DNA of 64,000 nucleotides from Bacteroidota bacterium (lineage in GTDB: Bacteria; Bacteroidota; Bacteroidia; NS11-12g; UBA955), in the NCBI GenBank assembly GCA_016787485.1, contig JAEUUL010000038.1, forward strand, positions 170,117 to 234,116. The letters are read 5' to 3'. This document shows, piece by piece, positions 1-9,600 of this stretch. Numbering within the stretch: the stretch's first letter is position 1; each line of letters opens with the position of its first letter. Position numbers and translations under genes: made by a program. Below the pieces are notes generated by a model. The model was not told where the DNA came from and ran no database searches. It worked only from the letters and a program-made list of their open reading frames with translations.

Positions 1-2154
1 ATTGGATGGGGGCACCGTATTCTTCACAGGGAAATTGTCCGCACCGGCGGACTGCATGGAAGTGAGGGAACCTGTTGTAATAAAAGTATATAAATTCTGG
101 TCTTTGTGATTGTAGATAATCCCACCGGAAAAATCGTCCTGTTTGCCGCCAAAATAGGTGGAACGGAAATCAGAAAACCGGCTGTTACCCACCAGAGGAA
201 CCCGGGAGATGACTGCATCCCCTTTCTTCCATTGGGTTCCGGATCCGTTATAGGAAGGATCATAAACCCCGGGAACTGTTGTTCCGGGAAAATCACTCGA
301 CTGGGAATTGCATAAAACATATATGTACGGGTCATTCACTACACACAACTCATCATCCTCGTGCAGGCTGCCCCCCAGATAACTGAGCATTTCAAACCGG
401 GTAGGAGCAGTTATGGAATAATTCAGTAATCCGACAAAGCCTTCATCAACAGACGCTGCGCTATCCACAGGATATTTGAGTGCCGGGAAACCCACAGCGC
501 GCTGGGTGCCGTTCACGGTAGTTAAAGTAGCGCCTTTAAAGTTGCCGGTAAATGCTACCCGGGTGTATCCCGTATCTGTGTCAAAAGAAAGAAAATATTC
601 GTCAGCTGTTCCACCTACCCAGGTAGCCCACATTTTCTGGTTGTAGTCATCTGTATGGGAGGCATTGGAAAGCACGCCAGAGAAAGTGGCAATATACCCT
701 TCATAGGTTCCGCCAAATGTAGGGTCGGGAGCTGAACCAGGCACAAACGGGCCATTCCCCCCACCATATACATTGGCCAGTGGATAATTGGTGGCTGTGA
801 TATTGGTGGAAATACCGGAAACTATATAGGTGCTGTCATTCGGACATTTTACCGTGGTTACACCCATACCCTGTTTGTCTGAGGGTAACTTGTACGCACC
901 GGGGAGTCCGGAAGCGTAATAGCAGGTTGCCAAATCGGCGGAAAATATGGCTACCCAGCCTTCCAGGTTGGTGTTGTTTGACCAGGCAGTACCCACAACA
1001 CCGGTGGTAGGTATGGTTCCGGGTCCACCGCCGCCGTTTTTGCCGGCCCGCATACCCACCACAATGATGCGGCCGTTGTCGAAACGGTCCATATCTGCAG
1101 GAGTAAGGCTATTGCCAAAGTAGGTGTAGTATACGATGGTCTTGCCATCCGCAGCAAAGGTGTACAGTATGCAACATTCCGTTCCGGTGTTAAATGAATT
1201 GTCGTACCCAGCAGTACCGCCTCCGAAATAAATACTGTTGATGGAAGCCTTTGTTCTGCCGGCACAATACACTTGATTGCATGGGTCTGAAACAGTAGCA
1301 AATAAATAGGAGTCGCAGGCAGCATATCCATCGAAAAAGGTGGCCCACAAAACCGTTGGATCAATGACCAGTGGTTGTCCGGCCACAATCTGATCTGCGG
1401 TTTCAAATACAACCGTTTTGTCATCGGCTTTGGCATATTTCATTTTTACCGGCACTTTCTCGCCGTTGATAACCTGATAGCTTTCTGGTACATCAAAAGC
1501 CAGCGATTCAAAACGACTCTTGAGCCTGAATCCCCCGGCCTCAGACAATTCAATGCCTTCCTGACCTTCCATGTGCATGCGGATCTTTTTATAATCTTCC
1601 GCACTGTTCACTATCCAGTCAAATTCCAACTGCCCGTTTTGCTGACTGTATAACCGCAGACTCACACCAGGGTAAATATCCTGTACTTCTACCTCTCCAA
1701 AACCTGGTACATGAGAAGCCTGCCCCTCATCTGTCCAGAAGTTGAATGTAGCAGGACTCTGCCGTGTACCTGTAGCTTTCAGCGGAAGGCTTGCCCCTTC
1801 AAAGGTCACATGCACGGTTTGCCTTTCATAATGACTGATGCCCTGGCTGGGGTCTTTTGGATCCGTCAGCACACCCTTCAGGGCAATCAGGGTTAACCGT
1901 TCCTTTTCAACATACAATCCGCCAAAGTTGGTCGTCATGGAGTACAAAACAGAAGAGGGCATTTGTCCTCTGTTTTCCACCATGGTAATCTGGTTGGTGG
2001 ATTCCCTCAATACTTTTTCAAGCTCCTTTTTTCTTTGAGGATCAAGGTTCTTCCTTGTCAATTCAGGTGCTTTCTGTGCCAATACCGGCACAGTTAAATT
2101 CAGCGCACAACCTACAATAAGTGCAGCGCTAAGGAAAAATGACTTTGTATTCAT
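1..2154 (-). CDS. Secreted SBBP/DUF7948-type protein, C-terminus cut by window edge
   Basis: The reading frame is open from an ATG at 2154 to base 1 (718 codons) and continues outside the window. A signal peptide is clear: lysine near the start, a hydrophobic core, then an alanine-rich cleavage site around residues 25-28 (VLAQ). About residues 55-65 contain the ENRGQ motif that opens the N-terminal module of Bacteroidota proteins with SBBP repeats. Further signatures of that module follow: a 'DIYPGVSLRLY' segment, 'YQVINGEKVPV' and 'LVIDPTVLWATFF'. The rest is a beta-rich series of repeats ('YYTYFG', 'WATWVGG', 'STYFGG') suited to a beta-propeller. It is presumably exported and probably T9SS-sorted, but the sorting tail would lie outside the window. 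Its ligand or role is unknown. It is transcribed divergently from the transporter gene at 2386. Confidence 0.75.
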   Translation of the reverse strand, partial: MNTKSFFLSAALIVGCALNLTVPVLAQKAPELTRKNLDPQRKKELEKVLRESTNQITMVENRGQMPSSVLYSMTTNFGGLYVEKERLTLIALKGVLTDPKDPSQGISHYERQTVHVTFEGASLPLKATGTRQSPATFNFWTDEGQASHVPGFGEVEVQDIYPGVSLRLYSQQNGQLEFDWIVNSAEDYKKIRMHMEGQEGIELSEAGGFRLKSRFESLAFDVPESYQVINGEKVPVKMKYAKADDKTVVFETADQIVAGQPLVIDPTVLWATFFDGYAACDSYLFATVSDPCNQVYCAGRTKASINSIYFGGGTAGYDNSFNTGTECCILYTFAADGKTIVYYTYFGNSLTPADMDRFDNGRIIVVGMRAGKNGGGGPGTIPTTGVVGTAWSNNTNLEGWVAIFSADLATCYYASGLPGAYKLPSDKQGMGVTTVKCPNDSTYIVSGISTNITATNYPLANVYGGGNGPFVPGSAPDPTFGGTYEGYIATFSGVLSNASHTDDYNQKMWATWVGGTADEYFLSFDTDTGYTRVAFTGNFKGATLTTVNGTQRAVGFPALKYPVDSAASVDEGFVGLLNYSITAPTRFEMLSYLGGSLHEDDELCVVNDPYIYVLCNSQSSDFPGTTVPGVYDPSYNGSGTQWKKGDAVISRVPLVGNSRFSDFRSTYFGGKQDDFSGGIIYNHKDQNLYTFITTGSLTSMQSAGADNFPVKNTVPPSN

Positions 2155-2233
2155 TTAAGTTTTTCTTTCAATAGGGTATTTTATTTAATGAAGTCATCCT
2201 TTTACCAAGGGGATATTTCTGCTCCATTTCAAC

Positions 2234-2265
2234 CAAAGTTATCGTCATTGTTTGCCTGAATTCAA
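2234..2265 (-). promoter_or_regulatory. Candidate Bacteroidota promoter of the secreted protein gene
   Basis: On the minus strand a perfect -7 box TAACTTTG (2241-2234) matches TAnnTTTG. A TTG (2265-2263) lies 21 nt upstream as a -33 element. Transcription would begin near 2227, about 70 nt before the ATG at 2154. The match is to a known consensus; activity is inferred. Confidence 0.4.
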
Positions 2266-2385
2266 TGACAAACATCACCCAATCCGAAATTTAGACTGAG
2301 TATAAAGTACTAAGCCATACATCACGCATTCATTCGGTACCCGGTTTGCACAATATTGCATTTTCCCGTAGGTTTGAACCACTGC

Positions 2386-3639
2386 ATGCCCACCTCTGCC
2401 ACCCGATCCAACACCCCCATTCTCATTCTGGGTGCCTTGTTTTTCCTGTTTGGTTTTGTTACCTGGCTGAACGGAACCCTGATTCCTTACCTGAAACTGG
2501 CCTGCGAGCTCAACAATTTTCAGAGCATGCTGGTGGCTTTTGCCTTTTATATATCCTACTTTGTCATGGCCCTCCCGTCTTCCTTCGTCTTGCAGAAAAC
2601 GGGTTTACGACGTGGAATGATGCTGGGACTGATCATCATGGCGGTGGGAGCACTCATTTTTATCCCGGCGGCGCAACTCAGGGAATATGGACTGTTCCTG
2701 CTGGGATTGTTTGTCATCGGTTCCGGACTCAGCCTCCTTCAAACCGCCTCCAATCCGTACATTACCATAGTGGGCCCCATAGAAAGCGCAGCCCGCCGAA
2801 TCAGCATCATGGGCATATGCAACAAAGTGGCAGGCGTCCTTGCCCCTCTTATCCTGGGTGCACTGATACTGGCAGACGCCGACAAGTTGGAACACTCTCT
2901 GCTCATAGCCCCGGAAGGGAAAAAAGAAATGTTTCTGGATGAACTGGCCGGGAGGGTGATTTTACCGTATACCGCTATGGCCGGCATTCTGGTTTTACTG
3001 GCTGTCTTTGTACGCATGTCACCGCTTCCTGAGCTGGAAATTGAAAATGAAGATAAAAAGTCCGGTAAAGGACAAGGATCTGTGCTTTCACACCCACAGT
3101 TGGTATTGGGTGTCATTGCCCTGTTCCTTTATGTAGGTGCAGAGGTGATTGCCGGAGATACCATCGGAAGTTTTGGAAGAAGCCAGGGCATCCCACTGTC
3201 TGAATCCAGGGCATTTACCTCGTATACCCTGATTGCCATGGTGGTGGGTTATATCATTGGCATTGCTGCTATCCCCCGCTGGTTGTCACAACAGCGTGCC
3301 CTGGCATTTTCTGCCGTTACGGGTATTGTGTTTACCCTGCTGGCTGTCAGCAGCAGCGGGTATTGGGCTGTGCTGTGGATTGCACTCCTGGGCCTTGCCA
3401 ACGCGCTGGTTTGGCCTGCCATCTGGCCACTGGCGCTGGATGGCGTAGGAAAACAATTAAAAACCGGCTCCGCCCTGCTGATTATGGCCATTGCGGGCGG
3501 AGCCCTGCTGCCCCTGCTCTATGGGAAACTTGCTGACCTGGCAGCCATCGGCAGCCAGAAGGCTTACCTGATGCTTATACCCTGCTACCTGTTTATTCTG
3601 TATTTTGCGGTCAGTGGATATAAACTGCGAAGGAAATAA
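2386..3639 (+). CDS. Sugar MFS transporter, FucP/glucose-galactose type
   Basis: The product is a 417-residue membrane protein with about 12 hydrophobic segments, the normal length for this family. The first segments resemble FucP-like transporters of Bacteroidota ('FFLFGFVTWLNGTLIPYLK', then 'LQTASNPYITIVGP' and a central cytoplasmic loop near residues 190-240). Such proteins import hexoses such as fucose, galactose or glucose with protons; the actual substrate cannot be read here. The frame is open from a TTG at 2356, but the ATG at 2386 places the hydrophobic start correctly and is preferred. The gene is monocistronic: divergent from the secreted protein gene, and convergent with dnaJ, whose stop lies one base beyond its own. 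Confidence 0.85.
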   Translation: MPTSATRSNTPILILGALFFLFGFVTWLNGTLIPYLKLACELNNFQSMLVAFAFYISYFVMALPSSFVLQKTGLRRGMMLGLIIMAVGALIFIPAAQLREYGLFLLGLFVIGSGLSLLQTASNPYITIVGPIESAARRISIMGICNKVAGVLAPLILGALILADADKLEHSLLIAPEGKKEMFLDELAGRVILPYTAMAGILVLLAVFVRMSPLPELEIENEDKKSGKGQGSVLSHPQLVLGVIALFLYVGAEVIAGDTIGSFGRSQGIPLSESRAFTSYTLIAMVVGYIIGIAAIPRWLSQQRALAFSAVTGIVFTLLAVSSSGYWAVLWIALLGLANALVWPAIWPLALDGVGKQLKTGSALLIMAIAGGALLPLLYGKLADLAAIGSQKAYLMLIPCYLFILYFAVSGYKLRRK

Positions 3640-3640
3640 C

Positions 3641-4765
3641 TCAGAAGAAATCCTTCATCTTATCAAAGAATCCCTTTTCCCGGGATTTTTCATCGGGCTT
3701 GAAATGCTTGCTTTCCTGCAGTTTCAATAAAATATCTTTTTCCTCACCGTTCAGTTTGTGGGGAACAAAAACGTTAACCACAATCAGTTGATCGCCTGTA
3801 CCATAGGCATTCACATCAGGAAAACCTTTGCCTTTGAGACGCAGGATTTTACCGGGTTGGGTACCGGCATCGATTTTTATCCGGGCCATGCCGTCCAGGG
3901 TAGGTACTTCAACGTTGGCACCCATAGCTGCTTCGGGAAAACTGAGCCACAGATTGTACATTACATTGTTGCCATCGCGGGTAAGTTCTTCATGGGCAAT
4001 TTCTTCCACCAGTACAATCAGATCACCGGGGACACCGCCACCGGGACCAGCATTTCCCTTTCCGTTCACAGAAAGTTGCATACCATCTGCCACACCGGCC
4101 GGAATGCGGATGCTCGTTTCAAATTCTTCCGAAATGAGTCCATGTTCATTGGCTTCACGTGGTTTGCTGGTAATGGTTCTTCCAAGTCCGCCGCAGACAT
4201 TGCAAGCAGCAGTAGTCGCCATTTGTCCCAGGAATGTATTGGTAACCCATCGTACGGCACCACTTCCACCACAGTTCCGGCATTCACTGTATTCCACGCC
4301 TTTGGCTTCCACCATGCGGCGGTACTTTACCTTCTTTTCAACTCCGGTGCGCATTTCTGCCAGGGTAAGCTTAAGCTTGATACGGATATTGCTTCCTACA
4401 GACTGCCGTCCACCCCGACGACCACCCTGCTGGCCACCAAAAAAGGAGCCGAAAAAGTTATCGTCGCCAAAAATGTCGCCAAACTGTGAGAAGATATCAT
4501 CCATGCTGAATCCGCCCTGACCACCGTAGCCACCGGCGCCACCCATACCTGCATGGCCAAACTGGTCATACCTGCGGCGCTTCTCTTCATTGCTCAGTAC
4601 ATCGTAGGCTTCAGCCGCCTCTTTAAAATTTTCCTCGGCTTCCTTATCCCCCGGGTTTTTATCAGGATGGTATTTGATGGCCAGTTTGCGGTATGCCTTT
4701 TTAATTTCATCGGCACCGGCACCTTTAGCCACTCCCAGTATATCGTAATAATCGCGTTTAGCCAT
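3641..4765 (-). CDS. dnaJ: Chaperone DnaJ with reduced zinc-finger domain
   Basis: This is the Hsp40 co-chaperone that delivers substrates to DnaK and stimulates its ATPase. The order is: J domain at residues 1-70 with the HPD motif ('YHPDKNPGD'), a glycine-rich linker ending in '[10 protein letters not shown]', a zinc-binding region, then the two C-terminal beta domains. The length of 374 residues is near normal. The zinc region is odd: only two CxxCxGxG motifs are visible (CRNCGGSG and CNVCGGLG), separated by the stretch that normally lies between motifs 2 and 3. Motifs 1 and 4 are missing, so one zinc centre appears to be lost. The gene follows grpE after a short gap, and the two form an operon. 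dnaK is not in the window. Confidence 0.95.
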   Translation of the reverse strand: MAKRDYYDILGVAKGAGADEIKKAYRKLAIKYHPDKNPGDKEAEENFKEAAEAYDVLSNEEKRRRYDQFGHAGMGGAGGYGGQGGFSMDDIFSQFGDIFGDDNFFGSFFGGQQGGRRGGRQSVGSNIRIKLKLTLAEMRTGVEKKVKYRRMVEAKGVEYSECRNCGGSGAVRWVTNTFLGQMATTAACNVCGGLGRTITSKPREANEHGLISEEFETSIRIPAGVADGMQLSVNGKGNAGPGGGVPGDLIVLVEEIAHEELTRDGNNVMYNLWLSFPEAAMGANVEVPTLDGMARIKIDAGTQPGKILRLKGKGFPDVNAYGTGDQLIVVNVFVPHKLNGEEKDILLKLQESKHFKPDEKSREKGFFDKMKDFF

Positions 4766-4776
4766 TTTGTCAGTTT

Positions 4777-5328
4777 TTATTCACCCACCACCACTTTGGC
4801 AAATCGTATCACATGTTCATTCAGCAGATATCCTTTTTCAACTTCGTCAATTACTTTACCCTTCATGCTCTCATCGGGCGCAGCAAAACGGGTAATGGCT
4901 TCATGAAATTCCACATCGAACGGTTTGCCAATACTTTCCAAGGGCTTCAAACCCTTACTCTCAAGCATGGATTGCAACTTTTTCTGTATCAGCTGAAATC
5001 CTTCCAGTGCCGGTCTGGCATCCGAATTCAAATTTTCCGCTGCCTTCATGGCGCGTTCAAAATCATCCAGAATGGGCAACAAACTCACAATGATGTCTTT
5101 ACCCGCGGTTTGAAACAACTCCAGTCTTTCTTTGGCCATGCGGCGACGGTAGTTCTCAAACTCGCTGTACAAGCGGAGATACCGGTCCTTCTCTTCGGCC
5201 AGTTGGATTTCCGGATCCACCGGAAAAGACTCCTCAGCAACCGGCGTTTCCAGGGATTCGGGTTGTTCAGTCTGCGTATTGTCTTCGGTTACGGGCAATT
5301 CTTCAGGCTTCAATTCCTCGGTATTCAT
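4777..5328 (-). CDS. grpE: Nucleotide exchange factor GrpE
   Basis: GrpE releases ADP from DnaK. The protein has an acidic, low-complexity N-terminus (residues 1-45), a long coiled coil ('[18 protein letters not shown]'), then the family's beta domain with '[12 protein letters not shown]' and the C-terminal '[13 protein letters not shown]'. The frame also allows an ATG three codons earlier (5337); I chose the second methionine because the acidic tail starts there, but either is possible. It lies just upstream of dnaJ on the same strand, the usual heat-shock pairing. About 180 residues is standard for the family. Confidence 0.93.
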   Translation of the reverse strand: MNTEELKPEELPVTEDNTQTEQPESLETPVAEESFPVDPEIQLAEEKDRYLRLYSEFENYRRRMAKERLELFQTAGKDIIVSLLPILDDFERAMKAAENLNSDARPALEGFQLIQKKLQSMLESKGLKPLESIGKPFDVEFHEAITRFAAPDESMKGKVIDEVEKGYLLNEHVIRFAKVVVGE

Positions 5329-5416
5329 GTCGCGCAATCAAGTCAATTCCCTTGCCAAAGGCGTTTAAATGCCAATGTGTCAGCCCCGCAATGCTATTTT
5401 TTCCGTCCTTTGCACC

Positions 5417-6007
5417 ATGTTTACCGGTATTGTTGAGGGACTGGGAAAGGTAATTGCCCGGCAAAATGAGGGCAGCAACGTGACTTTCACCCTGCAATGT
5501 CCGTTTACGCATGAATTGCGCGTGGACCAGAGTCTGAGCCACAATGGTGTATGTCTTACGGTTACAGCCACAGAAGGAGAACTCTATACGGTTACAGCTG
5601 TGCAGGAAACCCTGCTTCGCAGCAATCTGGGCAACCTGCAACCCGGACATTGGGTAAACCTGGAACGTTGTATGCCGGCAAACGGAAGGTTTGACGGACA
5701 CATCGTTCAGGGGCATGTGGATTGCACGGCCACTTTGCTGTCCTCCGAAGACCTGAATGGCAGCTGGAAACTGCGGTTTGAACACCGGGCCGAAGCCGGG
5801 GTTACGGTAGAAAAAGGCAGTATTTGTGTGAACGGCGTGAGCCTGACTGTGGTTGACAGCAAGCCAGACCAATTCAGTGTGGTGATTATCCCCTACACAT
5901 GGGAGCATACCAATCTCGGGCAACTGCAGGCAGGTGATTCAGTCAATATCGAATTTGATATCGTTGGAAAATATCTGGAAAAATATTTCAAGAACAATAA
6001 ACCATAA
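5417..6007 (+). CDS. ribE: Riboflavin synthase, alpha subunit
   Basis: The enzyme converts two molecules of 6,7-dimethyl-8-ribityllumazine into riboflavin. The true start is set by the family's invariant N-terminus MFTGIVEG, at the ATG at 5417; the frame is open further upstream but that part is not conserved. Two lumazine-binding barrels follow each other, marked by 'NGVCLTV' and 'GHVDCTA' in the first half and by 'VNGVSLTV' in the second. The length of 196 residues is typical. No FMN riboswitch is visible, because the upstream gap to grpE is under 90 bases. A CTTTGC sequence sits only six bases before the ATG, hinting at a very short leader. The gene converges on the end of the injection-system operon. 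Confidence 0.95.
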   Translation: MFTGIVEGLGKVIARQNEGSNVTFTLQCPFTHELRVDQSLSHNGVCLTVTATEGELYTVTAVQETLLRSNLGNLQPGHWVNLERCMPANGRFDGHIVQGHVDCTATLLSSEDLNGSWKLRFEHRAEAGVTVEKGSICVNGVSLTVVDSKPDQFSVVIIPYTWEHTNLGQLQAGDSVNIEFDIVGKYLEKYFKNNKP

Positions 6008-6009
6008 AA

Positions 6010-6621
6010 TCAGAATTGTTTAAGCTTATTGTATTCCTGAACAAAATCTGAATACGCTATATTGGCAGGAAAACGGGAAATATTTTGTTTCAGTATTTCT
6101 GTTTCAGGGAAAGCGATGCCACTGTTCAACTGAACCAGGCTGCGCTGCCAGTTAAGCATCCCCATCGTGTATGTAAGCAGCGTAATATATCCTTTCAACC
6201 CAATTTTCAGGGAATAAAAAGGACCACCCGGACTGCAATAATATAACTCATTGTTGCCCGAATCATTTTCAAAATATCCGACAAAATTTTCATTTGAAAA
6301 ATAATCCACAATCCTGAATTTCTGCAATGTACTGTCTTCACCAGGATATCCAAACCAAACAATATTCTCCCAACTTCCAGCCACTGCATTGCATTCCAGT
6401 ATATGAACCGAGCCTTCTACCCGCCCGAAAGCACCCTCCTCTTTAAAATGCCATCTGATTTTTATTCTGGTTATATGATGGTATAATTCCTGTAAATTTT
6501 CCGGCAATGAATTCCAGTTGTCGGTTGGATAAAAATCTGAATCCGAATCCGTAATTTCAACATCCTGCTGATTGATAAATTGGGTCAGGTATTTGTTAAA
6601 CAGATTGATCTGATCTTTCAT
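6010..6621 (-). CDS. SUKH (SMI1/KNR4)-like protein, putative immunity protein
   Basis: The 203-residue product has no signal peptide or membrane segment and should be cytoplasmic. Its pattern resembles SUKH immunity proteins: 'LPENLQELYHH', a strand 'RIKIRWHF', then 'EGSVHILE', 'FRIVDYFSNENFVGYFEND', and a closing 'GYITLLTYTMGMLNWQ' helix. SUKH proteins commonly neutralise nuclease toxins of polymorphic toxin systems (family knowledge). The ATG at 6621 lies one base beyond the stop of the DUF4157-nuclease gene, so the two are almost certainly co-transcribed and probably coupled. It is the last gene of the injection-system operon. The frame is open further upstream, but an earlier start would overlap the toxin gene by about 200 bases and lacks family resemblance. 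The role as immunity protein is inferred from fold pattern and position. Confidence 0.62.
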   Translation of the reverse strand: MKDQINLFNKYLTQFINQQDVEITDSDSDFYPTDNWNSLPENLQELYHHITRIKIRWHFKEEGAFGRVEGSVHILECNAVAGSWENIVWFGYPGEDSTLQKFRIVDYFSNENFVGYFENDSGNNELYYCSPGGPFYSLKIGLKGYITLLTYTMGMLNWQRSLVQLNSGIAFPETEILKQNISRFPANIAYSDFVQEYNKLKQF

Positions 6622-6622
6622 A

Positions 6623-9600
6623 TCAATACATTGTAACACGTGAATTGCTCGCAAAACCAACCAGTACAGCTTGTTCAGCAGCAGAGAAAAACGCCCCTCC
6701 GCCTGTTCTGGTATAGGTAGACAAGACAGCGAATGAAGGGAATCTGGTTGGGTCAGTTTGCGATTCTCTTTGCAGGAATGCGTCTTTGATTCGGGTAGAA
6801 AATCCGGAAATATTGCCAATTTCAGGAATTAAATTCATCCGGTTTTCATCTTTTTGAGACAACTTAACCGAAGGCAAACTGCCAGCCACCAGTGAATAAT
6901 CTGCCGGATTCTGATCGAGTGTATTCGCAATGGTCACATTATTTACAAGCGGAGCAGGTGTGCCGGATGGGTTTGCCGGATCCAGCATGGTGGCGTTACA
7001 TACCAGGCTCACCGGCACTTCCATTTCGGCATCAATTACCTCTTTTACTTTCACCTTGTCATAAACGGCTGGGTCTGGCGGAGTGTAGTTGTCCACCGCA
7101 GCTTTTAAAGTGGCTGCATTGTTGCGTCCATAAACGGCCCGTACTGAATAGTTTACAATATTGCCGGCAGTTACTGCATTTTTTACCCGGGCTTCTACAA
7201 TTCTTTCATGCAAAGCGGTATTCACACTGCCTTTCAGCGGGGTGAGATTGGTCCATGTATTTCCGCTTCCCCCCAGATTGTCGTTCAGCAGATGGCCTTT
7301 CACATAGTAAGAACCATTGCCATATCTTCTTCGGTTGATGATATGGTAATTGGTGCCATTTGTATTGTCAAACGGGCCTGAACCGTAAGCCAATCCATTC
7401 TTCGTGAGATTTCTCGCTTCCATAGAGGTACCGTAGCCATGTGTAAGCGTGGGGTTGTATGTTACTCCTCCATTTCTGTCATTCCCGCAAACAGGCAATG
7501 CGACAAACAATTTACCTGTTTCCAGACTCAATGAATCCAGCAGATCCCGCTGGTCCCGCATGAGTTGATGATCAGGGTCGAGTGTACCGCCGGGTGCTGT
7601 GCTTGCCGCTGTGCGGATCTGTGTATTTTTTGCATCCACCAGCCGTGCTTTGGTGATTGCGTTGGCTTTTGCGGTCGCCCTCTCTCCCCCCGGATCTCCG
7701 GCAGGATCAATGTGCACGGCATTTACCCAGGTCTCAAAGGGTCCGGCCGGATCAGGATTGATCATCAGTTGGGCGGTTCCGTTGCTTTCCCTGAAGAACA
7801 GCCTGTGGTTGTGATTGTCCCTGCCCTGGAATCGTTTTTCCAGCCCCAGTACTCCCCGCACCCAACCTGTAACGGCTGAAACAGCACTCCGACCCATATC
7901 CATAATCGCCCCGCCTATGCGTATGGCCTGGTCTATCACCCACAATATACCATTGTCTATCCTCTCCCTTATGGCACCCAGAATCTCACTCATACGGTGG
8001 GCCAGATTGCCGAAACCAAACTGGCTGGCACAGAATCCGATGATGATGGGCAAGGCATTTTCCAGCAATTGTTCCAGGAAATTGGCCGCACCGGCAACAT
8101 TTCCGCTGGCCACATCTGCCAGCATTCCCATGTACTGATTGACAATCTGCAATATGGGTACAAAATATTCTACAAAACTCTGTATGGCCCGGTACACGGC
8201 TATCAGTGTATTCACCACCGGCATGATACCGGATATATCCAGCAATCCCAGCAGCCAGATGGTGGCTTGTGCCATGATGCGTTCACTGATATAGGTGACC
8301 ACATTGGTGATGACCATATTCCATAGGTTGCTGAGTTGTTCCTGAATACGTTCCCAGATTGCCACCGGACCGCGTTCCACCACATCCCTCACAAAGGCCC
8401 AGGCACCCGTAGCCATGTCGAGCATGCTGCGCAGCCGGGCGGCTCTCTCTTCGCCAATTCGGGTGGCCAGCAACCGGAATATATTGTCTACGGTAATTCC
8501 CAGAATCTGGAGAATAAAGCCGAAGATGCTGCCGAAACTGAAATCGGCCGGAGGCTGTATACCTATGCTTTGCATTTGTCCGGTGAGCCAGTTTACCACG
8601 CCATTCAGCAAATGCGTACCTATATTGTCAAAGAATTGGGAGAAGCCTTGCAGCACGCCCCTGCCCAGATTCACAAAGAAGCCCAGCGGGTTGCCCAGTA
8701 TATCCACCACTGCGGATGAGGCATTGGCCAGAATAGACACCACCAATTCTGGCGGAATACCCAGCAATCCCAGCATTGACCGGAAGAAAGTCCACACGGC
8801 GCCGAACAAATCCCCGTTTACAAAAACCTGATACAGAATGGTCATGGCTACGGTTTGCAGGCGGGTCCATGCATCACCAATGGCCGTAAGCTGATTGAAC
8901 AGCGGAATACGGGCCAGAATCTGCTCCAGCAGGAAATTCTTGATGGGTGTGCGGATACATTCCGGTATGAGCATAAATGGACCGAGCACAAAATCACCGA
9001 TTCGCCCCATAAGGTTGGTAATGGTATCTACAATTCGCTGCAGGGCGTTGAGGATTGGGGTAATGAATGAAGCCAGATAGCCGAGGCCATTGGAAATTCC
9101 CGTAAACAAACTCACCACACCCTGCTGTACCCAGGTACCAAGGCTTGTTGCTGCATCGGATACCCACGATAAGGCATTCCCCACAAAGGAAAACCATTCA
9201 GAAGAGGCAAGACCGCTGATGAAACCAGAAATCTGACCAGCAAATCCACCCACTTTCTCAGAAATCCATTGTCCGGCACCCGCTATTCCTTGCTGCACAC
9301 TCACCACCGACTGCAACACGGCAGGCAAAATGGTGTCGCGCAAACTGGCCTGATTGGCCTGTTGTTCTATGGCCGAAGGATCTTCGCCCATGGTGGCCGC
9401 CATGCTGTTTACACCCTGGAACCAACCCTGGACTGTATCTCGCAGGTTCATGATGGCATCAAGCGGCAAAATGGACACTATGGAGGTGGCTACTTCCTGT
9501 ATGGGCTCTATCACCGGATTCAACACCTGTTTCAATCCATTCCAGGCATCCTGCGCCTTGCCACTGATCCATTGTATGATGCCGTTATTATTCTCAGCAC

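Noticed and set aside
3758..4520. Two long plus-strand frames opposite dnaJ
   Set aside because: Antisense to a clear dnaJ; low-complexity composition without any family pattern.
5338..5416. FMN riboswitch before ribE
   Set aside because: Fewer than 90 bases are available and none of the conserved RFN-element segments is present.
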